A DNA stretch of 64,000 nucleotides from Gammaproteobacteria bacterium (GTDB taxonomy: Bacteria > Pseudomonadota > Gammaproteobacteria > Pseudomonadales > Azotimanducaceae): contig PBRQ01000055.1 in NCBI GenBank assembly GCA_002725995.1, positions 1 to 64,000 of the forward strand, in the 5' to 3' direction. This document shows, in pieces, positions 49,240 through 57,912 of the stretch. The notes under the pieces are model-generated. The model made no database searches. It was not told where the DNA came from and saw only the letters and a program-made list of their open reading frames with translations. Made by a program: the position numbers and the translations under genes. Within the stretch, counting starts at the first letter, position 1. Every line of letters starts with the position of its first letter.

Positions 49240-50511
49240 GTGACTAATTCAAAAGAGCATACGGACTCATACTACGCGGCTACCCGCAATGATTTGACTA
49301 GCTACCCTGCCCTGAACGAAGAAATAGAAACTGAAATCTGTATCATCGGCGGTGGATTTACTGGTGTGGCATGCGCACTGACCATGGCCGAGCGTAGTCA
49401 CTCAGTAACTTTACTGGAACAACATCGAATTAGTTGGGGAGCCTCGGGCCGAAATGGAGGGCAACTCATCGGTGGAATCGGCGGGCGGGATTACTTGAAA
49501 AAGAGACTCGGAGACGATGCTGTCTGGAAGCTTGACTACCTTGGAAACGAAATCATTAAGGAGCGAATCAGCAAATATGAAATCGAATGCGATCTGAAGC
49601 CCGGTTATATTGAAGTCGCTTTCAAGCCAAGACAAATGGAGGGGTTGAGGAAAGAGTCCGAGGCGTACGAGTCAAGAGGACTGGGTCATCACTTGAGAAT
49701 GGTGGAACAAGATGAAATTCAATCTATGTTGGGAACAAGCGCCTATATTGGCGGCAGGACCAATGATTTGAATGGACACCTTCACCCCCTCAATCTCTGT
49801 GCTGGTGAAGCCAGAGCTGCCACAAGCCTTGGCGCATTGATTTATGAACAGAGTGAAGTGATCAATATTGAGCATGGCGAAAAAGTCAGGGTTTCTACCC
49901 CAGGCGGCTCAGTCACGGCAGACAAGGTCCTCCTTGCGGGTAACGCGTACCAGCACCTGGAGCAGAAAAATCTCTCCGGTCTGGTTTTTCCTGCTGGTAC
50001 TTTCATTATTGCAACTGAGCCACTCAGCGATGATGAGATTAAGGCAATCAATCCATATGATCTCGCTGTCTGTGATCTGAACAATGTACTGGACTACTAT
50101 CGTTTTTCACCGGACAACCGGCTCCTGTTCGGCGGGCGCTGTAACTATTCTGGCAAGGTGCCAAAAAGTATCAAAGCCAATATGCTGCCGAGGATGCTAA
50201 AGGTATTTCCGCAGCTGGAAGGTAAGAAGATAGACTATGAGTGGGGAGGAGATATTGGCATTGTAATCAAGCGTATCCCTTTGATGGGCAGGGTTACTGA
50301 CAATATTTTCTACTCAATAGGGTACTCCGGGCATGGCGTTGCACCAACCCACGTCGCCGCAGAAATTATTGCTGATGCCTTTGAGGGAGATATGGAGGTG
50401 TTGCAGGTCTATGAGCAGGTCAAACATTTTAGAATCCCACTGAGTCAGTGGTTCGGGAATCAGATAGTTGCCCTGGGGATGCTCTATTTCAGGGCCCTGG
50501 ACCACCTCTGA
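49240..50511 (+). CDS. DAO-family FAD oxidoreductase, gamma-glutamylputrescine oxidase (PuuB)-like
   Basis: EICIIGGGFTGVACALTMAERSHSVTLLEQHRISWGASGRNGGQLIGG; LLFGGRCNYSG; YSGHGVAPTHVAAEIIADAF. Confidence 0.88.
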   Translation: MTNSKEHTDSYYAATRNDLTSYPALNEEIETEICIIGGGFTGVACALTMAERSHSVTLLEQHRISWGASGRNGGQLIGGIGGRDYLKKRLGDDAVWKLDYLGNEIIKERISKYEIECDLKPGYIEVAFKPRQMEGLRKESEAYESRGLGHHLRMVEQDEIQSMLGTSAYIGGRTNDLNGHLHPLNLCAGEARAATSLGALIYEQSEVINIEHGEKVRVSTPGGSVTADKVLLAGNAYQHLEQKNLSGLVFPAGTFIIATEPLSDDEIKAINPYDLAVCDLNNVLDYYRFSPDNRLLFGGRCNYSGKVPKSIKANMLPRMLKVFPQLEGKKIDYEWGGDIGIVIKRIPLMGRVTDNIFYSIGYSGHGVAPTHVAAEIIADAFEGDMEVLQVYEQVKHFRIPLSQWFGNQIVALGMLYFRALDHL

Positions 50512-50732
50512 TCGATAAGGCACCGGGCGCTGCCGCAGCTAACAACCAATGTTCGTCGCAGACCCTGCGACCTTCACAGAGGCGGCTACTGGCCTTGATC
50601 TAACTTAACTCAATGAATTCCGGTAGTTAGAATTGGAGGGTCTGGCGCTGGGGGCGGTGGGGGACGCCGAGCCGACGCTACAGAAGATTATGCGCCAGAC
50701 TATTCAATCCGGCGAATCATCTAATTTCCCTT

Positions 50733-51341
50733 CTAGTGCAACGTATTGATGTAAGCGACTACATCCTTAACGGCCTGATCATCAGCAAGCATCATTGCCA
50801 TGGGTCTCATTTGCTGGCCAAACATATCTGAAGGATCAGTTCCCCTGACACCCGTCCTGAAATTCTGAAGCTGCCGAACCAGGTACCAATCCTGTTGTGC
50901 CGTAAGGTCCGGAGAGTTCATCATTTTGAGACCCTTTGCATCAGGCCCATGGCAGCCACCACAGACTGCAAAAAGGGCCTTTCCATTGTCAGCATTTCCT
51001 TCGACCGTATTGGCCACTTTCTTTCGCTCCATGGAGCTGACATAAGCCGATACACTGGCAATTGCAGCATCATCTGCCAACATCAATGTCATCGCTCTCA
51101 TCTGCTGACCATAAATATCGGATTCATGTACGCCACGGGCACCAGATTTGAAATTCTTAAGCTGAGTCTCCATATACCAGGTTTCCTGGCCAGCTATCGC
51201 CGGTGCATTCAGAGCAACATTTCCCGATCCATCCGGGCTATGACAGGACACACATATAGCATAACCAGCGTCTTCTGCAACAGCGTTTGATGCAAATATG
51301 AAGAATGAAAAAACCCACAGAAAAGTCTTAGCTGCTCTCAT
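50733..51341 (-). CDS. diheme c-type cytochrome (cytochrome c4-like), exported
   Basis: Signal peptide; two CXXCH motifs (CVSCH, CGGCH) in an internal tandem duplication, each followed by QQMR(A/P)M. Confidence 0.9.
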   Translation of the reverse strand: MRAAKTFLWVFSFFIFASNAVAEDAGYAICVSCHSPDGSGNVALNAPAIAGQETWYMETQLKNFKSGARGVHESDIYGQQMRAMTLMLADDAAIASVSAYVSSMERKKVANTVEGNADNGKALFAVCGGCHGPDAKGLKMMNSPDLTAQQDWYLVRQLQNFRTGVRGTDPSDMFGQQMRPMAMMLADDQAVKDVVAYINTLH

Positions 51342-51520
51342 TGAAACTATCCTTAATACTATTTGTGATTAGGCTGCGCCTGGAGAAATTGGGCGTAATT
51401 GGGGAATGTAAACTTTCAACTTGCCATCTCTATCAGGGAACCGAATTGTATCAGTGTAAATATACGCATTTCAATCATCGCATCTTGTTAAACTCCACGT
51501 TTTTCGACTCGAGCCAGCCA

Positions 51521-52372
51521 ATGCCCCCCATAAAGATGCTCGCCCTAGACCTAGATGGCACGCTTGCCGTCGACAATAATCAGGTACTGCCCGCTACCCG
51601 CTCAGCGCTACAGAAGCTTCACGAGACAGGTGTAGAAGTGGTTATTGCCACTGGGCGGCGCTTTCGCACAACTAAATTTGTGATGGAAAACCTTGGCTTC
51701 AATGTATATGCGGTCTGCAATGGTGGCGCGCTGGTTAAAACGCCCCATGCCAAAACATACCATAAAACCACCTATTCCTCGTCACAACTAGCCGATGTGG
51801 TGGGGGTTGCACGTGAGTCCAAGCTGGCCCTAATCGGGCAACGGGATGAGGATAATCGAGGCGGGCCGGATTTTGTCATTGATGATGCGATACCCTGGTC
51901 AGATGCCATTCACGGCTACTTTGATGGTAACGGGGCCTGGGGCCGCAAGGGGGACCTGCCCGCGCAGGAACCAGAAATCCTCATAACTGCTACATTTGGC
52001 GATGAGCAGCAACTCAAAACGCTATGCTGCAATATCCACCGCGCATTCCCAGAAACTTTTGAAACCATCACAGTTCCGCAACTGGGTTCTAAACACTGGT
52101 ATTGTGAGATCAGTCTGGCAAACATCACCAAATGGCATGGCCTCAACAAGCTGGCCTCTCTATTTGGTATCAGTTCGGCAAGCATATGTGCCGTCGGCGA
52201 CCAGTTCAATGACCTGCCCATGCTCAGGGAGGCGGGTCATGGCGTCGTAATGGGGAATGGTGATAAAGCCCTGTGTGCCCACGCGAAATTCGTCTGCGGC
52301 AATCACGATGAAGACGGTCTTCTTGATGTGGTTGAATATATTCATAAGCACAACGATCAGGCTGGTCAATGA
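51521..52372 (+). CDS. HAD-superfamily Cof-type phosphatase
   Basis: IKMLALDLDGTLAVDNNQVLPATRSALQKLHETGVEVVIATGRR; ICAVGDQFNDLPMLREAGHGVVMGN. Confidence 0.88.
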   Translation: MPPIKMLALDLDGTLAVDNNQVLPATRSALQKLHETGVEVVIATGRRFRTTKFVMENLGFNVYAVCNGGALVKTPHAKTYHKTTYSSSQLADVVGVARESKLALIGQRDEDNRGGPDFVIDDAIPWSDAIHGYFDGNGAWGRKGDLPAQEPEILITATFGDEQQLKTLCCNIHRAFPETFETITVPQLGSKHWYCEISLANITKWHGLNKLASLFGISSASICAVGDQFNDLPMLREAGHGVVMGNGDKALCAHAKFVCGNHDEDGLLDVVEYIHKHNDQAGQ

Positions 52373-52914
52373 GCGGTGACCTGTGGATATTTGGTTATGG
52401 TTCGATCATGTGGCGGGCCGATTTCCCCTATATTGAATCGCAATCTGCCTACATCAAGGGATGGTGTCGCCGTTTCTGGCAGGGCTCCACTGATCACCGT
52501 GGTATTCCCGGGCAACCCGGACGGGTCGTGACGCTGATCGAACAGCCCGGTGAGGTTTGCGTGGGCCGGGCATATCGTGTGCGACGTGAGCAGGCAGATG
52601 ATGTTCTTGCGGGTTTAGACTACCGGGAAAAGGGCGGCTACGAGCAGTTACTGTTGAATGTCTATTTTGATGAATCCAATCTCACGGCCGGTATCACCTA
52701 TCATGCAACGGCGGAGAACCCGGACTACCTGGGTGAAGCACCCTTCCCTACTATCGCCAGACAGATCGCGTCGGCCCAGGGTCCAAGCGGTCCCAACAGC
52801 GAGTACATTCATAATCTACATGAGGCACTGCAACAAGAGAGTGCAACCGACGCCCACGTGGATGCCATTTTTCGGGAAGTGCGGCTGATTGAAGAAACAC
52901 TGCCAGCAAAATAG
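52369..52914 (+). CDS. ChaC-like gamma-glutamylcyclotransferase
   Basis: LWIFGYGSIMWRADFPYIESQSAYIKGWCRRFWQGSTDHRGIPGQPGRVVTL. Confidence 0.9.
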   Translation: MSGDLWIFGYGSIMWRADFPYIESQSAYIKGWCRRFWQGSTDHRGIPGQPGRVVTLIEQPGEVCVGRAYRVRREQADDVLAGLDYREKGGYEQLLLNVYFDESNLTAGITYHATAENPDYLGEAPFPTIARQIASAQGPSGPNSEYIHNLHEALQQESATDAHVDAIFREVRLIEETLPAK

Positions 52915-52974
52915 TTGGTACTGATACCATTAACAACTACTACATAAATAACCACTAATAGTTTACCTAAGGAA

Positions 52975-53529
52975 ATGGCCATGCGACTGGAAACACCACG
53001 AATAGCTCCAATACACGAAGACAACTGGAGTGATGAAACCAGGGAAAACATGAGGCAACAGCATGTCCAGGGAGAAGTAGCCAACATTTGGCGCACATTA
53101 GCCAATCATGAAAAGCTGGCTAAACGCTGGCAGGTCTTTGGCGCCCACATACTTTCCAAATCAACCCTCTCCACCCGTGAACGTGAAATCCTGATTCTGA
53201 GAACAGGCTGGCTATGCCAGGCAGAATATGAATGGGGGCAGCATGTAGTGATTGGAAAAAACGCCGGTCTTTCCGATGAAGAGATAGCCGGCATTAAGGA
53301 AGGATCATCAGCTTCGTTCTGGAGTGACCATGAAAAGCTACTCATCACGGCTGCTGACGAACTCATTGGTGATGCGTTTATGACAACGGAGACATGGAAT
53401 GGTCTGGCAGAAGCGTACTCAGAGCAGCAGCTGATGGATGTTGTCTTTACCTGCGGTCAATACAACCTTGTCTCGATGGCCTTAAACACCTTCGGCGTAC
53501 AGTTGGACGATAATATTTCCGGCTTCTAG
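52975..53529 (+). CDS. carboxymuconolactone decarboxylase (AhpD-like) family protein
   Basis: NIWRTLANHEKLAKRWQVFGAHILSKSTLSTREREILILRTGWLCQAEYEWGQHVVIGKNAGLSDEEI. Confidence 0.85.
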   Translation: MAMRLETPRIAPIHEDNWSDETRENMRQQHVQGEVANIWRTLANHEKLAKRWQVFGAHILSKSTLSTREREILILRTGWLCQAEYEWGQHVVIGKNAGLSDEEIAGIKEGSSASFWSDHEKLLITAADELIGDAFMTTETWNGLAEAYSEQQLMDVVFTCGQYNLVSMALNTFGVQLDDNISGF

Positions 53530-53561
53530 CTCACCCGGGGTTTAGTTGCACCAGTGCAGGC

Positions 53562-54617
53562 CTAGCCAGTAACGATGGACTTGTCTATCTGGGCCCAGGC
53601 TAATTTGGCCATCTCCGAGGCACCGGCTCCCGCTGATTCCGCATGCCCACTCGCTGCAGTGCCATCCAGTACCCGCTTGGCGATACCCTGGAGGATTGCT
53701 GCCATCTTGAACATATTGAAGGCAATGTAGTAGTCCCAGTTATCGATACCGCTGCGCCCCGTTCTCCTGCAATAGGCCTCGACGTATTCCTCCTCGCTGG
53801 GAATACCAAGAGATTTCAGGTCAATGCCTTTCAGCGCATCCCGGTAAGGTCTACACAGGTAGGCAAAATCAGAAACCGGACATCCCAGGGTGCTCAACTC
53901 CCAATCAAGAATTCCTATGACCCTGTTTTCTTCCGCATGCATCATCATATTGGCTATTTGAGGATCACCGTGGACTATCGAGCAGGCATCGTCCTGTGGA
54001 ACATTGTTCGGCAGATAATCGATGAGATTGTCCATGTAAGGATTGTCTTCGGTCTTTGTATATTCATACTGACCGGACCACCGGGATACCTGGCGCGCGA
54101 TATAGTCCGAATGTTTTCCAAAATCAGACAAACCTACCGCCTCGAAATCAACATTGTGGAGCTTGGCCATTGCTTCATTCGCTGAGTCCCAGAATTCCCC
54201 TCGCTCCTGTGGCGAATAGGGTCCCGCGGTAGAATCCCAGATAACCCGGCCATCAAGGTACTCCATAATATAAAACCAGGTACCTATAATTGAATCATCA
54301 GTACACAGGGCATAAGTCTTCGCCGTTGGTACTTCAGTATCCTGCAGGGCAGACAACACCCGATACTCACGGTCAACGGCATGAGCCGACTTCAGCAACT
54401 TCCCAGGGGGTTTACGGCGCAGGACATAGCGATTGCCACCAGCGGTGAGCAGGTAGGTTGGATTTGATTGCCCACCGGCAAATTCTTCAACCGACAGCTC
54501 GCCTGAATAACCATCAACGTTATCACGCATATAGTCCTGCAGGGATGTAACATCAAATTGATGTCGCTCCTGCACTTCGATGGTTCCAGTATTCTCGTCG
54601 ACTTGAAAATCCGTCAT
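53562..54617 (-). CDS. phosphotransferase (APH/ACAD10-like) family protein
   Basis: GGQSNPTYLLTAGGNRYVLRRKPPGKLLKSAHAVDREYRVL; IVHGDPQIANMMMHAEENRVIGILDWELSTLGCPVSDFAYLCRPY. Confidence 0.9.
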   Translation of the reverse strand: MTDFQVDENTGTIEVQERHQFDVTSLQDYMRDNVDGYSGELSVEEFAGGQSNPTYLLTAGGNRYVLRRKPPGKLLKSAHAVDREYRVLSALQDTEVPTAKTYALCTDDSIIGTWFYIMEYLDGRVIWDSTAGPYSPQERGEFWDSANEAMAKLHNVDFEAVGLSDFGKHSDYIARQVSRWSGQYEYTKTEDNPYMDNLIDYLPNNVPQDDACSIVHGDPQIANMMMHAEENRVIGILDWELSTLGCPVSDFAYLCRPYRDALKGIDLKSLGIPSEEEYVEAYCRRTGRSGIDNWDYYIAFNMFKMAAILQGIAKRVLDGTAASGHAESAGAGASEMAKLAWAQIDKSIVTG

Positions 54618-54727
54618 TTATCCTCCTGAAATGAAAGTAACCTCAATTTGACCGCGGTAACGGTCAGGGCTGCTCTTGAGATTGTCCCAAACCAACAGGA
54701 GACAACACTATTCGGTATTGGTGCCTG

Positions 54728-55744
54728 TCAAACTTCCCAGGTATGCCCATCTCTTAGCAATGCATTGAGATCAGCCGCTTCCTTACTTTCGCGAACGGTC
54801 TCCCGCTGTTCATACACTACCGTGTGATACGGGCTAGTGGGGCTACAGTACAAAACCCCAATGGGCACCGGAAACTCAGGTGATTTGAGTTCAGCTAGCA
54901 TTTGTCCCAGAACCTTGTTAGTTTCGTCATGTACGACAAGATCTCCTTCTGAAGCACCACCCTCACCCAGGTCGACGACCTCCAACTTCAATGCGATTGG
55001 ATTCAGTCGAAGCCCCTTTTCATTTTCTTTCCCGAATACAAGTGGTTTACCATGCTCCAGCACCAGTCTGGTCTCCGCTGCAGATTTCTTATCCTTTATG
55101 TGATCGAAAATACCATCGTTGAAAACGGTGCAATTCTGATAGATCTCAACAAATGAAGCACCGACATGATCGTGGGCACGCACAAGGACCGAAGCCAGGT
55201 GCTTTGCCTCTGTATCAATTGACCGGGCCACGAAGCGTGCGCCAGCGCCGATAGCAAATGTACAGGGTCGAAGAGGCATATCGAGCGAGCCATCAGGGGT
55301 TGATGGAGATTTGGTTCCGACTTTTGAGGTTGGAGAATACTGTCCTTTGGTCAACCCGTAGATTTCATTGTTGAACAACAACAGTTGCAAATCGACATTC
55401 CTGCGAAGTACGTGCAGCGTGTGATTACCACCGATACTGAGGGCATCACCATCACCGGTAACGACCCAGACGTCCAGCTTGGGGTTCGCCAGCTTAACGC
55501 CAGTCGCGACCGATGCTGCACGCCCATGAATAGTATGGAAACCATAGGTATTCATGTAGTAGGGAAAACGGGATGAGCAACCAATACCAGAGACAAATAC
55601 CATGTTTTCCCTGGGAACTCCCAGTTCAGGCATAACTTTTTGTACGGTTTTAAGGATGGCATAGTCACCACAGCCGGGGCACCAGCGAACTTCCTGATCG
55701 GAAACCAGATCTTTAACAGCAATTTTCTGTTCGGATGCACTCAT
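54728..55744 (-). CDS. 2-oxoacid:ferredoxin oxidoreductase, beta subunit
   Basis: VRWCPGCGDYAIL; GIGCSSRFPYYMNTYGFHTIHGRAASVATGVKLANPKLDVWVVTGDGDALSIGGNH. Confidence 0.92.
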   Translation of the reverse strand: MSASEQKIAVKDLVSDQEVRWCPGCGDYAILKTVQKVMPELGVPRENMVFVSGIGCSSRFPYYMNTYGFHTIHGRAASVATGVKLANPKLDVWVVTGDGDALSIGGNHTLHVLRRNVDLQLLLFNNEIYGLTKGQYSPTSKVGTKSPSTPDGSLDMPLRPCTFAIGAGARFVARSIDTEAKHLASVLVRAHDHVGASFVEIYQNCTVFNDGIFDHIKDKKSAAETRLVLEHGKPLVFGKENEKGLRLNPIALKLEVVDLGEGGASEGDLVVHDETNKVLGQMLAELKSPEFPVPIGVLYCSPTSPYHTVVYEQRETVRESKEAADLNALLRDGHTWEV

Positions 55745-57615
55745 TTTACCGACTCCATTTGAGCCTTGATGGCCTCTTGGATTTCACTAATTTTAAACGG
55801 CTGCCCGGATACTTTATTGAGTTTCTGCGCATCAATCAGGAAGCTTGAGCGTATCAGCGAGGCAAACTGCCCTGTGTTCATTTCAGGCACAAGGAGCGAA
55901 TCAAAGCTGGATAAAAGTTGCTCAAGATTGGATGGTAAAGGCCAAAGGTAGCGAACGTGAATTTGCGAAACGTCCAGCCCCGCATCACGACTGCGTTTTA
56001 CGGCTTGAAAAAGAGCGCCATAGGTTGAACCCCAGCCAACAACAGCAAGCTTGCCGCTATTGTTTCCGATCGCAACTTCCTGCTCCGGAATATATTTTGC
56101 GATACCATCAATTTTCTCGCTACGAAGATCCGTCATTTTCTGATGATTATCAGAATCGTAAGATATGTCACCGGTGTCGAAGCTCTTTTCGATACCGCCA
56201 ATTCTATGTTCAAGCCCGGAGGTGCCCGGTTTTGCCCAGACCCTAGCCAATGTTTCTGGATCACGATTAGCCGGAGAAAAACCCTCCGGGTTGGTCTCGA
56301 ACTTCACCGGAAATGGTTCAAAGTCATTCACATCTGGCACCCTCCAAGGCTGAGAAGCATTGGATAGATAGCCGTCACTCAGAATCAGTACGGGGGTCGT
56401 GAATTGCGTTGCAATCCTGCTTGCCTCAATGGCGACTTCGAAACAGTCGATCGAAGTTGAAGCGGCGATCACCGGTAGCATCGTGTCCGCGTGCCTGCCA
56501 TAAAGCGCCTGATTCAGGTCAGACTGTTCTGTCTTGGTAGGCAAACCGGTAGAGGGGCCGCCGCGTTGAGTATTAATGATGACCATCGGCAGTTCAGCCG
56601 CACAGGCCAGTGAGATAGCTTCACCCTTGAGAGAAATACCGGGGCCTGAACTGGACGTTACTCCCAGTGAGCCCGCAAAAGATGCTCCCACTGCTGCACA
56701 GATTGCCGCTATTTCATCCTCTGCCTGAAATGTAACAACATCGAAATGCTTTTGCATTGACAAGGTATGTAGCACACCGGACGCTGGCGTTATGGGATAG
56801 GATGCAAATACTAGGGGTAAATCAGCTAACTGACTGCCTGCTATTAAGCCAAAGGCGAGCGCCTCCGTACCGGTGATATTCCTGTAAACACCAGGCGCGA
56901 CATCTGCAGCAGGAACCTTGTACACGTCTACGCCACTGGGCAGTTCAGCAGTTTCACCGTAGGTATGACCAGCGTTTAGTGCTTCTATATTCGCCTCCGC
57001 TATTTCAGGTTTACCGGCAAATTTCTTCCGTAATCCAGCGATAGCCTCATCGCGGCTCCTGTCAAACAGCCACATGGTCAGCCCCAGCGTCCACATGTTC
57101 TTACAGCGAACGGCAAATTTGTGCGATAGACCGTAGGGCTTTACGACAGCAATGACCTGTTTGGTAATACCAATCGCCAGGAGCTTGAAGGCATCCAGGG
57201 AGCCATCTTCCAGCGGATTTGATTTATAACCGGCACGCGCCAGGTTCTTGTCAGTAAAAGCGTCACTATCGGCAATAATCAGACCACCGATCACAAGGTC
57301 TTTTAAGTTGGTAATCAGTGCCGCCGGGTTCATCGCCACCAGCACATCCAGGTGATCACCGGCGGTACTAACGTCTTCAGAGCCGAAATAGATCTGAAAA
57401 GCAGAAACACCAAAAGTGGCGCCGGCAGGAGCGCGAATCTCTGCGGGATAGTCGGGAAAGGTTGCAAGATCATTCCCATAGACAGCGGTAGCATCAGTGA
57501 AGTTGTTGCCCGTAAGTTGCATTCCATCACCGGAATCACCGGCAAATCGAATGACCACGTCGCTCACGACCTTGTTCTCTTGTTCCCCTGCGGTTGAGTT
57601 TCCAGCAACAGACAT
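55741..57615 (-). CDS. 2-oxoacid:acceptor oxidoreductase, fused gamma-alpha subunit
   Basis: VIRFAGDSGDGMQLTGNNFTDATAVYGNDLATFPDYPAEIRAPAGATFGVSAFQI; YPITPASGVLHTLS; TSSSGPGISLKGEAISLA. Confidence 0.92.
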   Translation of the reverse strand: MSVAGNSTAGEQENKVVSDVVIRFAGDSGDGMQLTGNNFTDATAVYGNDLATFPDYPAEIRAPAGATFGVSAFQIYFGSEDVSTAGDHLDVLVAMNPAALITNLKDLVIGGLIIADSDAFTDKNLARAGYKSNPLEDGSLDAFKLLAIGITKQVIAVVKPYGLSHKFAVRCKNMWTLGLTMWLFDRSRDEAIAGLRKKFAGKPEIAEANIEALNAGHTYGETAELPSGVDVYKVPAADVAPGVYRNITGTEALAFGLIAGSQLADLPLVFASYPITPASGVLHTLSMQKHFDVVTFQAEDEIAAICAAVGASFAGSLGVTSSSGPGISLKGEAISLACAAELPMVIINTQRGGPSTGLPTKTEQSDLNQALYGRHADTMLPVIAASTSIDCFEVAIEASRIATQFTTPVLILSDGYLSNASQPWRVPDVNDFEPFPVKFETNPEGFSPANRDPETLARVWAKPGTSGLEHRIGGIEKSFDTGDISYDSDNHQKMTDLRSEKIDGIAKYIPEQEVAIGNNSGKLAVVGWGSTYGALFQAVKRSRDAGLDVSQIHVRYLWPLPSNLEQLLSSFDSLLVPEMNTGQFASLIRSSFLIDAQKLNKVSGQPFKISEIQEAIKAQMESVK

Positions 57616-57846
57616 TTTAATTATGGCCCTCGTTATAAACTAGTTCCTGCCGGATATACATATCGAGCAGGCTGCACACCTGGCAGCTACTTTCTTCACA
57701 ATTGAGATTCGAATTGAAAGGTGCCAGACGTTATTGCGCCTTGTGATGTTACTCCAAAACTACCCAGTTCCGGGCGGGCAAGCTAGATACTACTTCACAT
57801 GTGACTCAGATACTGCTCTTCCGACGCCGAAAAAGCGCTGAATTTT

Positions 57847-57899
57847 AGCAGACACGCACCCTATTTGGGAATGTCTGCTTTTTTGGAATGTCTGCTTTT
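57847..57899. repeat. 8-bp inverted repeat with the 3' arm duplicated in tandem (17-bp period), T-rich
   Basis: AGCAGACA (57847-57854) ... TGTCTGCT (57872-57879); GGAATGTCTGCTTTT occurs at 57868-57882 and 57885-57899. Confidence 0.7.
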
Positions 57900-57912
57900 C
57901 AGACCTGATGAC

